A DNA stretch of 64,000 nt from Pseudomonas frederiksbergensis (GCF_003732275.1 NZ_MOBM01000039.1:124001-188000); one strand, 5' to 3'. Numbered from the stretch's first letter, positions 1 through 9,197 are shown. Translations and numbers: made by a program. The notes: a model not told the origin generated them from the sequence alone.

Positions 1-318
1 GTCGGCCTGGACTTGCCAGCCGCTGGCCACGGCGTTGCCGAGCAGAATGTACAACTCGCTCATCAACGTGCACAGGCTCTGCACCTTGTGCGCCGTGAGT
101 TCGGTCACATGGGCGCCACGTCGCGGCAAAATCGCGATCAAGTGGCGGCGCTCGAGAATCAGCAAGGCCTCACGGACTGAACCGCGGCTGACATTGAGGG
201 CCAGCGTGACCTTCTGTTCCTGGATGCGCTCCCCCGGCTTCATTTCGCCGCGAATGATACGTTCGGCGAGGTGGTGAGCGATTTGCTCGGCGAGGCTGTC
301 CGGCGCCTTGAACGTCAT
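1..318 (-). CDS. GntR-family transcriptional regulator (partial, 3' end outside window)
   Basis: The reading frame starts at 318 on the minus strand and runs off the left edge, so about 106 N-terminal residues are visible. They form a GntR-type winged helix: a helix with QIAHHLAERI, the RGEMKPGERIQEQ turn, and the recognition segment NVSRGSVREAL followed by LPRRGAHVTELT. The residues after the wing begin an effector-binding domain that cannot be classified here. The gene is divergent from xdhA, with about 270 bp between them holding two TGAC-N6-GTCA inverted repeats, so it may control the xanthine dehydrogenase genes. That role is inferred from position only. Confidence 0.85.
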   Translation of the reverse strand, partial: MTFKAPDSLAEQIAHHLAERIIRGEMKPGERIQEQKVTLALNVSRGSVREALLILERRHLIAILPRRGAHVTELTAHKVQSLCTLMSELYILLGNAVASGWQVQAD

Positions 319-489
319 GGTTGTCCTTCAAACTCTTCGATCTGCACAAGCGGCGCAGTGTAGCGCAATTGATGGGTCATGGCGGAGTGCCCACCCAGCG
401 GTTTTTGGCACGATTCAAGCAAAAGGCAAGCTATCCCGTGAGGGTCAATAATGAAGGAACGAGTCGTTGATCGACAAAATGCTATTTCC

Positions 490-526
490 TGACCTTTAAG
501 TCAGAAAATCATTGACCGAAAAGTCA
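490..526. promoter_or_regulatory. Two tandem TGAC-N6-GTCA inverted repeats, candidate operators
   Basis: TGAC at 490-493 pairs with GTCA at 500-503, and TGAC at 513-516 pairs with GTCA at 523-526. Both have 6-nt spacers and their centres are 23 bp apart, about two helical turns. They lie between the divergent GntR gene and xdhA, upstream of the likely xdhA start. They suit a dimeric winged-helix regulator binding on one DNA face. The protein that binds is unknown. Confidence 0.5.
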
Positions 527-584
527 GACCTGATAAATTCGGCTCATGTCGGTTAACAACAATAATGAGTTTGCGAGGCCTTCC

Positions 585-2039
585 GTGATCCAGTTTTTAC
601 TAAACCAGGAACTCCGTAGCGAGCACGCCCTGGACCCGAACCTGACCGTGCTCAATTACCTGCGCGAACACGTGGGCAAACCCGGCACCAAAGAAGGCTG
701 CGCCAGCGGTGACTGTGGCGCCTGCACCGTGGTGGTTGGCGAGTTGCAGACGGACGACGATGGTCGCGAACACATTCGCTATCGCAGCCTCAATTCGTGC
801 CTGACGTTCGTCTCCTCCTTGCACGGCAAGCAACTGATCAGCGTCGAAGACCTCAAGCATCAAGGTGAGCTGCACAGCGTGCAAAAAGCCATGGTCGAGT
901 GCCACGGCTCGCAATGCGGTTTCTGCACGCCGGGCTTCGTGATGTCGCTGTTCGCGCTGCAAAAGAACAGCGACGAGCCCGACACCCATAAAGCCCACGA
1001 AGCGTTGGCCGGCAACCTCTGTCGCTGCACCGGTTATCGGCCGATCCTGGCCGCCGCCGAGCAATCTTGCTGCGGCAAACAACCCGACCAATTCGATGCT
1101 CGCGAAGCGGACACCATCGCTCGCCTGAAAACCATCGCCCCCACCGACATCGGCGAACTCAACAGTGGCGACAAACGCTGCCTGGTGCCGTTGACCGTGG
1201 CCGATCTGGCTGATCTCTACGACGCTTATCCACAGGCCCGCCTGCTGGCCGGCGGCACCGATCTGGCGCTGGAAGTCACGCAGTTCCACCGCACCTTGCC
1301 GGTGATGATCTACGTCGGCAACGTCGCCGAAATGAAACGCATCGAACGCTTCGACGATCGCCTGGAAATCGGCGCCGCTACCGCCCTCTCCGACTGCTAC
1401 GACGCCTTGAAGGCCGAGTACCCGGACTTCGGTGAATTGCTGCAACGCTTCGCTTCCTTGCAGATCCGCAACCAGGGCACTTTGGGCGGCAACATCGGCA
1501 ACGCCTCGCCAATCGGCGACTCGCCACCGCTGCTGATCGCCCTCGGCGCGCAGATCGTCCTGTGCAAAGGTGAAACCCGCCGCACCCTGTTGCTGGAAGA
1601 TTACTTCATCGATTACCGGGTCACCGCGCGTCAGGAAAGCGAGTTCATCGAAAAGATCATCGTGCCGCGCGCCAGCGTTGAACAACTGTTCCGCGCCTAC
1701 AAGGTATCCAAGCGTCTGGACGATGACATTTCCGCCGTTTGTGCCGCGTTCAACCTGCGTATCGACACCGGCGTGATCGCCGACGCCCGCGTTGCTTTCG
1801 GCGGCATGGCGGCCACTCCAAAACGCGCCAAAAACTGCGAAGCCGCCCTGCTGGGTGCGCCGTTCAACAACGCCACCATCGAACGCGCCTGCGCTGCATT
1901 GGCCGAAGACTTCACGCCACTCTCGGACTTCCGCGCCAGCAAGGAATACCGCCTGCTCAGTGCGCAGAACCTGCTGCGTAAATACTTCATCGAACTGCAA
2001 ACACCGCATATCGAGACTCGGGTGACCGCTTATGTCTAA
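585..2039 (+). CDS. xdhA: Xanthine dehydrogenase small subunit (2Fe-2S / FAD)
   Basis: This is the iron-sulfur and FAD subunit of xanthine dehydrogenase, which oxidises hypoxanthine and xanthine to urate. The N-terminal plant-type ferredoxin domain has CASGDCGAC. The second [2Fe-2S] domain has CGFCTPGF and CRCTGY. An FAD-binding domain follows, with LLAGGTDLA and a GGNIGNASPIGDSPP stretch, then a CO-dehydrogenase-flavoprotein C-terminal domain. An in-frame ATG exists at 546, but it lacks a ribosome site. The GTG at 585 follows GAGG (575-578) at 6 nt and gives a start of MIQFLLNQELRS, so I prefer it (484 residues). The stop overlaps the xdhB start by 8 nt, implying translational coupling. Confidence 0.93.
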   Translation: MIQFLLNQELRSEHALDPNLTVLNYLREHVGKPGTKEGCASGDCGACTVVVGELQTDDDGREHIRYRSLNSCLTFVSSLHGKQLISVEDLKHQGELHSVQKAMVECHGSQCGFCTPGFVMSLFALQKNSDEPDTHKAHEALAGNLCRCTGYRPILAAAEQSCCGKQPDQFDAREADTIARLKTIAPTDIGELNSGDKRCLVPLTVADLADLYDAYPQARLLAGGTDLALEVTQFHRTLPVMIYVGNVAEMKRIERFDDRLEIGAATALSDCYDALKAEYPDFGELLQRFASLQIRNQGTLGGNIGNASPIGDSPPLLIALGAQIVLCKGETRRTLLLEDYFIDYRVTARQESEFIEKIIVPRASVEQLFRAYKVSKRLDDDISAVCAAFNLRIDTGVIADARVAFGGMAATPKRAKNCEAALLGAPFNNATIERACAALAEDFTPLSDFRASKEYRLLSAQNLLRKYFIELQTPHIETRVTAYV

Positions 2040-4431
2040 TCATCACGCTGTAGAGAAGACCCAAGCCGAACTGGCTGAATTGTTCGCCAAGGACCTGACC
2101 ACCGGCGTCGGCCGCAGCGTCAAGCACGACAGCGCCGACAAGCATGTGTCCGGTGAAGCGCAGTACATCGACGATCGGCTGGAATTCCCCAATCAGCTGC
2201 ACGTTTACGCACGGCTGTCAGACCGCGCCCACGCGAAAATCATCAGCATCGATACCAAGCCCTGCTACGCCTTCGAAGGCGTGCGCATCGCCATTACCCA
2301 CGAAGATGTGCCAGGCCTGAAAGACATCGGCCCACTGTTGCCGGGCGATCCGTTGTTGGCCATTGATGACGTGCAATTTGTCGGTCAACCGGTACTCGCC
2401 GTGGCGGCGAAAGACCTGGAAACCGCGCGCAAAGCAGCCATGGCTGCGATCATCGAATACGAAGATCTCGAACCCGTTCTGGACGTGGTCGAAGCCCTGC
2501 GCAAACGCCACTTTGTGCTCGACAGCCACACACATCAGCGCGGCGATTCGGCGACTGCTTTGGCCACTGCTGAACATCGCATCCAAGGCACGCTGCACAT
2601 CGGCGGCCAGGAACACTTTTATCTGGAAACCCAGATCTCTTCGGTGATGCCGACTGAAGACGGCGGCATGATCGTTTACTGCTCGACCCAAAACCCCACC
2701 GAAGTGCAGAAACTGGTGGCGGAAGTGCTGAACGTGTCGATGAACAAAATCGTCGTCGACATGCGCCGCATGGGCGGTGGTTTCGGCGGCAAGGAAACTC
2801 AAGCGGCAAGCCCGGCGTGCCTGTGCGCGGTGATCGCGCACCTGACCGGTCAGCCGACCAAAATGCGCCTGCCGCGTGTCGAAGACATGCTGATGACCGG
2901 CAAGCGTCACCCATTTTACGTCGAGTATGACGTGGGCTTCGACAGCACTGGCCGCCTGCACGGCATTGCGCTGGAACTGGCCGGCAACTGCGGTTGTTCT
3001 CCGGACTTGTCGGCATCGATTGTCGACCGTGCGATGTTCCATGCCGACAACTCGTACTACCTGGGCGACGCGACCATCAACGGTCACCGCTGCAAAACCA
3101 ACACCGCGTCGAACACCGCTTACCGTGGTTTTGGCGGCCCGCAAGGCATGGTCGCCATCGAAGAAGTGATGGACGCGATTGCCCGCCACCTGGGCCTCGA
3201 TCCGCTGGCGGTGCGCAAGGCCAACTACTACGGCAAGACCGAGCGCAACGTCACCCATTACTACCAGACCGTCGAGCACAACATGCTCGAGGAAATGACC
3301 GCCGAACTGGAAGAAAGCAGCCAGTACGCCGAGCGTCGCGAAGCGATCCGTCGCTACAACGCCAACAGCCCGATCCTGAAAAAAGGCCTGGCGCTGACCC
3401 CGGTGAAATTCGGTATTTCCTTCACCGCCAGCTTTCTCAATCAGGCCGGCGCGCTGATCCACATCTACACCGACGGCAGCATCCACCTGAACCACGGCGG
3501 CACCGAAATGGGCCAGGGTCTGAACACCAAAGTTGCGCAGGTCGTGGCTGAAGTGTTCCAGGTGGAAATGGACCGCGTACAGATCACCGCGACCAACACC
3601 GACAAGGTCCCGAACACCTCGCCAACCGCTGCTTCGAGCGGTGCCGACCTCAATGGTAAAGCGGCGCAGAACGCGGCTGAAATCATCAAGAAACGCCTGG
3701 TGGAATTCGCCGCGCGGCAATACAAGGTCAGCGAAGAAGATGTGGAATTCCACAACGGTCACGTGCGGGTTCGCGATCACATCCTGACGTTTGAATCGCT
3801 GATCCAGCAGGCCTATTTCGCCCAGGTGTCGCTGTCGAGCACCGGCTTCTACAAGACCCCGAAAATCTACTACGACCGCAGCCAGGCGCGGGGTCGGCCG
3901 TTCTACTACTACGCCTTCGGTGCAGCCTGCGCCGAGGTGATCGTCGACACCCTGACCGGCGAGTACAAGATGCTGCGCACCGACATCCTCCACGACGTCG
4001 GCGACTCGCTGAACCCGGCGATCGACATCGGTCAGGTCGAGGGTGGTTTCATCCAGGGCATGGGTTGGCTGACCATGGAAGAACTGGTGTGGAACAACAA
4101 AGGCAAACTGATGACCAGCGGCCCGGCCAGCTACAAGATCCCGGCGGTGGCAGACATGCCGCTGGACCTGCGGGTGAAGCTGGTGGAAAACCGCAAGAAC
4201 CCGGAAGACACGGTGTTCCATTCCAAGGCCGTGGGTGAGCCGCCGTTCATGCTCGGCATCGCCGCGTGGTGCGCGATCAAGGATGCGGTGGCCAGTTTGG
4301 GCGACTACCAGCATCAACCGAAAATCGACGCACCGGCGACCCCGGAGCGGGTGTTGTGGGGCTGTGAGCAGATGCGGCAGTTGAAGGCGGTGAAAGCCGT
4401 GGAAGCTGAAACCGAACTGGCTTCGCTCTAG
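2032..4431 (+). CDS. xdhB: Xanthine dehydrogenase large (molybdopterin) subunit
   Basis: At 799 residues it carries the molybdenum cofactor and the substrate site of xanthine dehydrogenase. The N-terminal domain (about 20-140) is the aldehyde-oxidase/xanthine-dehydrogenase hammerhead. The cofactor-binding domain includes MGGGFGGKE (about 245-253), AYRGFGGPQG (about 364) and GGTEMGQG (about 489). The C-terminal KAVGEPPFML (about 728) contains the invariant catalytic glutamate region. The length matches the two-subunit bacterial enzyme. The gene overlaps xdhA by 8 nt and is followed, after a REP element, by xdhC. Confidence 0.95.
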   Translation: MSNHHAVEKTQAELAELFAKDLTTGVGRSVKHDSADKHVSGEAQYIDDRLEFPNQLHVYARLSDRAHAKIISIDTKPCYAFEGVRIAITHEDVPGLKDIGPLLPGDPLLAIDDVQFVGQPVLAVAAKDLETARKAAMAAIIEYEDLEPVLDVVEALRKRHFVLDSHTHQRGDSATALATAEHRIQGTLHIGGQEHFYLETQISSVMPTEDGGMIVYCSTQNPTEVQKLVAEVLNVSMNKIVVDMRRMGGGFGGKETQAASPACLCAVIAHLTGQPTKMRLPRVEDMLMTGKRHPFYVEYDVGFDSTGRLHGIALELAGNCGCSPDLSASIVDRAMFHADNSYYLGDATINGHRCKTNTASNTAYRGFGGPQGMVAIEEVMDAIARHLGLDPLAVRKANYYGKTERNVTHYYQTVEHNMLEEMTAELEESSQYAERREAIRRYNANSPILKKGLALTPVKFGISFTASFLNQAGALIHIYTDGSIHLNHGGTEMGQGLNTKVAQVVAEVFQVEMDRVQITATNTDKVPNTSPTAASSGADLNGKAAQNAAEIIKKRLVEFAARQYKVSEEDVEFHNGHVRVRDHILTFESLIQQAYFAQVSLSSTGFYKTPKIYYDRSQARGRPFYYYAFGAACAEVIVDTLTGEYKMLRTDILHDVGDSLNPAIDIGQVEGGFIQGMGWLTMEELVWNNKGKLMTSGPASYKIPAVADMPLDLRVKLVENRKNPEDTVFHSKAVGEPPFMLGIAAWCAIKDAVASLGDYQHQPKIDAPATPERVLWGCEQMRQLKAVKAVEAETELASL

Positions 4432-4446
4432 ACCGAGGGGCGGCCA

Positions 4447-4529
4447 TCGCGAGCAGGCTCGCTCCCACAGGGTTATGTGCTGATTGTTGGACCTGTGCAA
4501 AACCAATGTGGGAGCGAGCCTGCTCGCGA
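4447..4529. repeat. REP pair, family 1
   Basis: Two inverted copies of a 23-bp unit of the TGTGGGAGCGAGCCTGCTCG type (4447-4469 and 4507-4529) flank a 37-bp spacer. Each copy is itself palindromic. It sits between xdhB and xdhC. Confidence 0.85.
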
Positions 4530-4567
4530 AGAGGCCCGAACAGACAACAGAGATGTTGAGGTGAAAC

Positions 4568-5413
4568 ATGTACAACTGGATCGACGCCCTCGCCGACCTG
4601 CAAACCCGGGGTGAACCCTGTGTGTTGGTGACCATCATCGAAGAGCTCGGCTCGACGCCACGTAATGCCGGCTCGAAAATGGTCATCAGCGCCACGCAAA
4701 CGTTCGACACCATCGGTGGCGGGCATCTGGAATACAAGGCCATGCAGATCGGCCGCGAGATGCTGGCCAGCGGCCGACAGGACACCCATCTGGAGCGCTT
4801 CAGCCTCGGCGCCAGCCTGGGCCAGTGCTGCGGTGGCGTGACCGTATTGCTATTCGAACCGATGGGCCAGGTCCAGGCGCAGATTGCGGTGTTCGGCGCC
4901 GGCCATGTCGGTCGGGCGCTGGTGCCGCTGCTCGCCAGCCTGCCCTGCCGGGTGCGCTGGATCGACTCGCGGGAAGCTGAATTTCCCGAACAGATTCCCC
5001 ACGGCGTACGCAAAATCGTCACCGAAGAACCGGTGGATGAAGTCGATGACCTGCCCGCCGGCAGCTACTGCATCGTCATGACCCACAACCACCAACTCGA
5101 CCTCGAACTCACCGCCGCGATCCTCAAGCGCAACGACTTCGCCTACTTCGGCCTGATCGGTTCGAAGACCAAACGGGTGAAGTTCGAACACCGCCTGCGT
5201 GATCGAGGTTTCGACAGCAGCGTGCTGCAACGCATGCGCTGCCCGATGGGCATCGGCGAAGTCAAAGGCAAGTTGCCTGTGGAAATCGCCATCTCCATCG
5301 CCGGCGAAATCATCGCCACCTATAACGCGAATTTCGGCCAGCACACTGCCAGCGCCGGATCATCGATCGCCAAACTGCTGCCTGCTTCACGCCGCAGCCA
5401 AGCTTTGAACTGA
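4568..5413 (+). CDS. xdhC: Xanthine dehydrogenase accessory protein XdhC
   Basis: A 281-residue XdhC/CoxI-family protein. The family binds molybdenum cofactor, promotes its sulfuration and helps insert it into XdhB. The N-terminal part has the family signature around EELGSTPRNAGSKM and TIGGGHLEYKA. The C-terminal part is a Rossmann domain with VFGAGHVGRAL (about 106-116), followed by GLIGSKTKR and a CPMGIG segment typical of the family. GAGGTG lies just upstream of the ATG. It is the third gene of the xdh operon and guaD follows 26 bp after its stop. Confidence 0.94.
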   Translation: MYNWIDALADLQTRGEPCVLVTIIEELGSTPRNAGSKMVISATQTFDTIGGGHLEYKAMQIGREMLASGRQDTHLERFSLGASLGQCCGGVTVLLFEPMGQVQAQIAVFGAGHVGRALVPLLASLPCRVRWIDSREAEFPEQIPHGVRKIVTEEPVDEVDDLPAGSYCIVMTHNHQLDLELTAAILKRNDFAYFGLIGSKTKRVKFEHRLRDRGFDSSVLQRMRCPMGIGEVKGKLPVEIAISIAGEIIATYNANFGQHTASAGSSIAKLLPASRRSQALN

Positions 5414-5439
5414 AAGCTTCGAACTCATTGAGAACTCAC

Positions 5440-6744
5440 ATGCCTCTGACTCGCAAAGCCTACCGCGCCGCCCTCCTGCACAGCATCGCCGATCCCGCCG
5501 AAGTGGGTATCGAAGCCTCGTACGAGTATTTCGAAGACGGCCTGCTGGTGGTCGATAATGGCCAGATCAGCGCCATCGGCCACGCCAGCGAATTGCTGCC
5601 GACCCTGCCGGCCGATATCGAAATCACCCATTATCAGGACGCACTGATCACTCCGGGCTTCATCGACACCCACATCCACTTGCCGCAAACCGGCATGGTC
5701 GGCGCCTACGGCGAACAGCTTCTGGACTGGCTGAATACCTATACCTTCCCGTGCGAAAGCCAGTTCGCCGACAAGGCCCACGCTGACGAAGTCGCGGATG
5801 TTTTCATCAAGGAACTGCTGCGCAACGGCACCACCACCGCGCTGGTCTTCGGCAGCGTGCATCCGCAGTCGGTGAACTCGTTCTTCGAGGCGGCCGAACA
5901 GTTGGACCTGCGGATGATCGCCGGCAAGGTGATGATGGACCGCAACGCGCCGGACTACCTGACCGACACCGCCGAATCGAGCTACGTCGAAAGCAAGGCG
6001 CTGATCGAGCGCTGGCACGGCAAGGGTCGCCTGCATTACGCCGTCACACCGCGTTTTGCACCAACCAGCACTCCAGAACAACTGACCCTCGCCGGCCAGT
6101 TGCTGAGTGAATATCCGGATCTGTACATGCAGACCCACATCAGCGAAAACCTCAAGGAAGTCGAGTGGGTCAAGGCGCTGTTCCCGGAGCGCAAAGGCTA
6201 TCTGGATGTCTACGATCACTACCAATTGCTCGGCGAGCGCTCGGTGTTCGCCCACGGCGTGCATCTGTGCGACGACGAATGTGCGCGACTGGCGCAGACG
6301 GGTTCAGCGATTGCGTTCTGCCCGACCTCGAACCTGTTCCTCGGTAGCGGTTTGTTCAATCTGCCGATGGCCGAGAAACACAAACTCAATGTCGGCCTCG
6401 GTACCGACGTCGGTGGCGGCACCAGTTTCTCGCTGCTGCAAACACTGAACGAAGCCTACAAAGTCATGCAACTGCAAGGCGCGCGGCTGAGCCCGTTCAA
6501 GTCGCTGTACCTGGCCACCCTCGGCGGCGCCCGCGCCCTGCGCCTGGAAGACAAGGTCGGTACCTTGCAACCGGGTAGCGACGCGGACTTCCTGGTGCTG
6601 GACTACAACGCCACGCCACTGCTCGGCTATCGCCTGAAGCAGGCCAATAACATTGCCGAAACGTTGTTTGTATTGATGACGCTGGGGGATGACCGGACTG
6701 TTTTGCAGACGTATGCGGCGGGGAATCTGGTGCATCAGCGCTAA
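5440..6744 (+). CDS. guaD: Guanine deaminase
   Basis: A 434-residue amidohydrolase that deaminates guanine to xanthine, the substrate of the upstream xanthine dehydrogenase. Visible metal-site motifs are FIDTHIHLPQTGM near residue 70, TQTHISEN (about 230), FAHGVHLCDDE (about 270) and GLGTDVGGG (about 320). The last carries the catalytic aspartate. I start at the ATG at 5440 (MPLTRKAYRAAL). A TTG at 5428 would add four residues and is less likely. A strong terminator follows at 6764-6797. Confidence 0.94.
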   Translation: MPLTRKAYRAALLHSIADPAEVGIEASYEYFEDGLLVVDNGQISAIGHASELLPTLPADIEITHYQDALITPGFIDTHIHLPQTGMVGAYGEQLLDWLNTYTFPCESQFADKAHADEVADVFIKELLRNGTTTALVFGSVHPQSVNSFFEAAEQLDLRMIAGKVMMDRNAPDYLTDTAESSYVESKALIERWHGKGRLHYAVTPRFAPTSTPEQLTLAGQLLSEYPDLYMQTHISENLKEVEWVKALFPERKGYLDVYDHYQLLGERSVFAHGVHLCDDECARLAQTGSAIAFCPTSNLFLGSGLFNLPMAEKHKLNVGLGTDVGGGTSFSLLQTLNEAYKVMQLQGARLSPFKSLYLATLGGARALRLEDKVGTLQPGSDADFLVLDYNATPLLGYRLKQANNIAETLFVLMTLGDDRTVLQTYAAGNLVHQR

Positions 6745-6763
6745 GATCTTCCGGGCATAAAAC

Positions 6764-6797
6764 ATCCCCCGCAATCGTTGGTTGCGGGGGATTTTTA
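6764..6797 (+). terminator. Rho-independent terminator after guaD
   Basis: An 11-bp stem, ATCCCCCGCAA (6764-6774) with TTGCGGGGGAT (6782-6792), has a 7-nt loop and is followed by a T-rich tail. It closes the xdh-guaD unit. Confidence 0.88.
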
Positions 6798-6818
6798 TTG
6801 TCGCCCTTCAGATCGCTA

Positions 6819-6880
6819 TCGCGAGCAGGCTCGCTCCCACATTTGAAATGCATTCCCTGTGGGAGCGAGCCTGCTCGCGA
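6819..6880. repeat. REP pair, family 1
   Basis: Inverted copies of the TCGCGAGCAGGCTCGCTCCC unit are separated by a short spacer, between the convergent guaD and GntR genes. Confidence 0.85.
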
Positions 6881-6898
6881 TGGGCGCGACTCGGTCTA

Positions 6899-7663
6899 TC
6901 AGAGTTTGGCGACCGGCCGCCCAGGCTTCCTGGTCTGCAACAAATGCGAAAACACCGCATGCAAATCATCCGACGCACTTTCTTCGTCGAGGTTGAGTTT
7001 GCTGTCGATGTGGTCCATGTGATGCATCATCAGGTCCACCGCCAGCGTCGCGTCCCGCGCTTCGATGGCGTCGATCAACTGGGTGTGTTCATCGTAAGAA
7101 CAGTGCGAACGGTTGCCGCTTTCGTACTGCGCGATGATCAACGAAGTCTGGGACACCAGGCTGCGCTGGAAGCTGATCAGCGGTGCGTTTTTCGCCGCTT
7201 CGGCCAGTTTCAAGTGGAACTCGCCGGACAGACGGATACCGGCACCACGATCGCCACGGGAGAAACTGTCGCGCTCGTCGTTGACCATCTGCCGCAGTTC
7301 GAGAAGTTGCTCGGCGGTGGCGTGCTGAACCGCCAGCTCAGTGATCGCCCGCTCCACCAGACGCCGCGCCATAAACACCTGACGGGCCTCCTCGACACTC
7401 GGACTGGCGACGACAGCGCCGCGATTCGGCCGCAGCAACACCACGCCTTCATGGGCCAGACGCGACAGCGCGCGGCGAATGATGGTGCGGCTGACCCCGA
7501 AAATTTCCCCCAGCGCTTCTTCGCTCAACTTGGTGCCGGGCGCCAGACGCTGTTCGAGGATGGCCTCGAAGATATGCGCGTAGACAATATCGTCCTGGGT
7601 ACCGCTGCGGCCGGCTTTGCCTGCTCGCGGTTGTTTCTTGAGGGGTTGCAACTGTTCGTTCAT
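6899..7663 (-). CDS. GntR-family (FCD domain) transcriptional regulator
   Basis: A 254-residue FadR-subfamily regulator. Residues about 25-95 form the GntR winged helix (IVYAHIFEAILEQRLAPGTK, then FGVSRTIIRRAL and RPNRGAVVA). The rest is an FCD effector domain with the metal-ligand histidines in FHLKLAEAA, HTQLIDAI and MMHHMDHI. The frame stays open upstream, but the ATG at 7663 (MNEQLQPLKKQ) is the natural start. It is convergent to guaD and divergent from a BenE-type transporter. A role in purine or aromatic-acid uptake control is inferred from position. Confidence 0.9.
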   Translation of the reverse strand: MNEQLQPLKKQPRAGKAGRSGTQDDIVYAHIFEAILEQRLAPGTKLSEEALGEIFGVSRTIIRRALSRLAHEGVVLLRPNRGAVVASPSVEEARQVFMARRLVERAITELAVQHATAEQLLELRQMVNDERDSFSRGDRGAGIRLSGEFHLKLAEAAKNAPLISFQRSLVSQTSLIIAQYESGNRSHCSYDEHTQLIDAIEARDATLAVDLMMHHMDHIDSKLNLDEESASDDLHAVFSHLLQTRKPGRPVAKL

Positions 7664-7756
7664 GGGCACTCGAGTCGGGAGAACTGCGGCGAATAGACCG
7701 TGACTGTAATACGGCACAGTGGGTCGCTGGCAAGTATCGCGTAAAAAACACCGCGA

Positions 7757-7766
7757 TTGTACACAA
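7757..7766. promoter_or_regulatory. TTGTACACAA palindrome, candidate GntR operator
   Basis: ATTGT (7756-7760) and ACAAT (7763-7767) flank a 2-bp centre, within the divergent GntR/BenE intergenic region. The shape resembles the short TTGT-N2-ACAA sites bound by FCD-type GntR regulators. The binder is inferred to be the adjacent regulator. Confidence 0.45.
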
Positions 7767-7860
7767 TGGACGGTGGCAACACGACTGTACGGCTGTTTGT
7801 CGCCCTCGCTGTATTGCAACGACCGGTTACTTTTCAGTTTAGGCTTGAACGCAGAATCCT

Positions 7861-7954
7861 GTAGGAGCTGTCGAGTGAAACGAGGCTGCGATCTTTTGAT
7901 GTTGATTTTCCAAGATCAAAAGATCGCAGCCTCGTTTCACTCGACAGCTCCTAC
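7861..7954. repeat. REP pair, family 2
   Basis: Two inverted arms of the GTAGGAGCTGTCGAGTGAAA type run from GTAGGAG at 7861 to CTCCTAC at 7954. They form an almost perfect long palindrome in the promoter region of the BenE-type gene. Confidence 0.85.
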
Positions 7955-8006
7955 ATTGAAAGACTTCGCTACGGACATCTTCATCAGAACAAGGAACACC
8001 GCTGTC

Positions 8007-9197
8007 ATGACCGACGCCACGCACACGCAGCTTCGCCCCCTGACTGACACATCACCCTCGGCCATCGTTGCCGGGTTCATCGCCATGATGACCGGCTACA
8101 CCAGTTCCCTGGTGCTGATGTTCCAGGCCGGGCAAGCGGCGGGCCTGACTAGCGGGCAGATTTCGTCGTGGATCTGGGCGATCTCCATTGGCATGGCGGT
8201 GTGCTCGATCGGCTTGTCCCTGCGCTACCGCACGCCGATTACCATCGCCTGGTCGACCCCCGGCGCGGCGTTGCTGATCACCAGCCTGGGCGGTGTCAGC
8301 TACGGCGAGGCCATCGGCGCCTACATCACTTGCGCAGTGCTGGTGACCATTTGCGGCCTGACCGGCAGTTTCGAACGGCTGGTGAAAAAGATTCCGGCCT
8401 CATTGGCGGCGGCATTGCTGGCGGGGATTCTGTTCAAGATCGGCAGTGAGATTTTCGTCGCCGCCCAGCACCGCACTGCGCTGGTCCTGGGGATGTTCTT
8501 CACCTATCTGGTGGTCAAACGCCTGTCGCCCCGCTACGCCGTGCTCGCCGCGCTGTTGATCGGCACAGCACTGTCGGGGTTCATGGGGTTGCTGGATTTC
8601 AGTGGCTTTCACCTCGAAGTCGCGACGCCGGTCTGGACCACACCGCATTTCTCCCTGGCCGCGACCATCAGCATCGGCATCCCGCTGTTCGTGGTGGCGA
8701 TGACGTCGCAGAACATGCCGGGCATCGCCGTATTGCGCGCCGACGGCTACAACGTGCCGGCCTCACCACTGATCACCACCACCGGCATCGCCTCGTTGCT
8801 GTTGGCGCCGTTCGGCTCCCATGGGATCAACCTGGCCGCCATCAGCGCGGCGATCTGCACCGGGCCGCATGCCCATGAGGATCGCAACAAGCGCTACACC
8901 GCAGCCGTCTGGTGCGGGATTTTCTACGGGATTGCCGGGGTGTTCGGCGCGACGCTGGCAGCGTTGTTCGCCGCACTGCCTAAAGAGCTGGTGCTGTCGA
9001 TTGCCGCGCTGGCGCTGTTCGGCTCGATCATCAATGGGTTGAGCATTGCCATGGCGCAAGTGCAGGAACGGGAAGCAGCGTTGATTACTTTTATGGTGAC
9101 GGCATCGGGGTTGACGCTGTTTTCCATCGGTTCGGCGTTCTGGGGGATTGTGGCGGGGGTGTTGACCTTGCTGATCTTGAACTGGCGTAAAAGCTAA
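8007..9197 (+). CDS. benE: BenE-family benzoate/H+ symporter-like permease
   Basis: A 396-residue inner-membrane protein with about 11-12 hydrophobic segments and the family motif TIAWSTPGAAL near residue 88. A conserved VVAMTSQNMPG appears near 230. BenE proteins import benzoate with protons. Specificity can differ and no benzoate degradation genes are in this window, so the substrate is open. The true start is the ATG at 8007, preceded by AAGGAA at 7991. The longer upstream frame includes REP sequence and is not coding. It is divergent from the FCD-type GntR regulator. Confidence 0.88.
   Translation: MTDATHTQLRPLTDTSPSAIVAGFIAMMTGYTSSLVLMFQAGQAAGLTSGQISSWIWAISIGMAVCSIGLSLRYRTPITIAWSTPGAALLITSLGGVSYGEAIGAYITCAVLVTICGLTGSFERLVKKIPASLAAALLAGILFKIGSEIFVAAQHRTALVLGMFFTYLVVKRLSPRYAVLAALLIGTALSGFMGLLDFSGFHLEVATPVWTTPHFSLAATISIGIPLFVVAMTSQNMPGIAVLRADGYNVPASPLITTTGIASLLLAPFGSHGINLAAISAAICTGPHAHEDRNKRYTAAVWCGIFYGIAGVFGATLAALFAALPKELVLSIAALALFGSIINGLSIAMAQVQEREAALITFMVTASGLTLFSIGSAFWGIVAGVLTLLILNWRKS

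Noticed and set aside
4447..4529. Repeated units that might suggest a CRISPR array
   Set aside because: Units are inverted pairs with one spacer, scattered between genes, and not direct repeats in an array.
2218..5022. 934-residue minus-strand open frame across xdhB and xdhC
   Set aside because: It lies antisense to two clear enzyme genes, has no family motif and no start context; an effect of GC-rich third positions.
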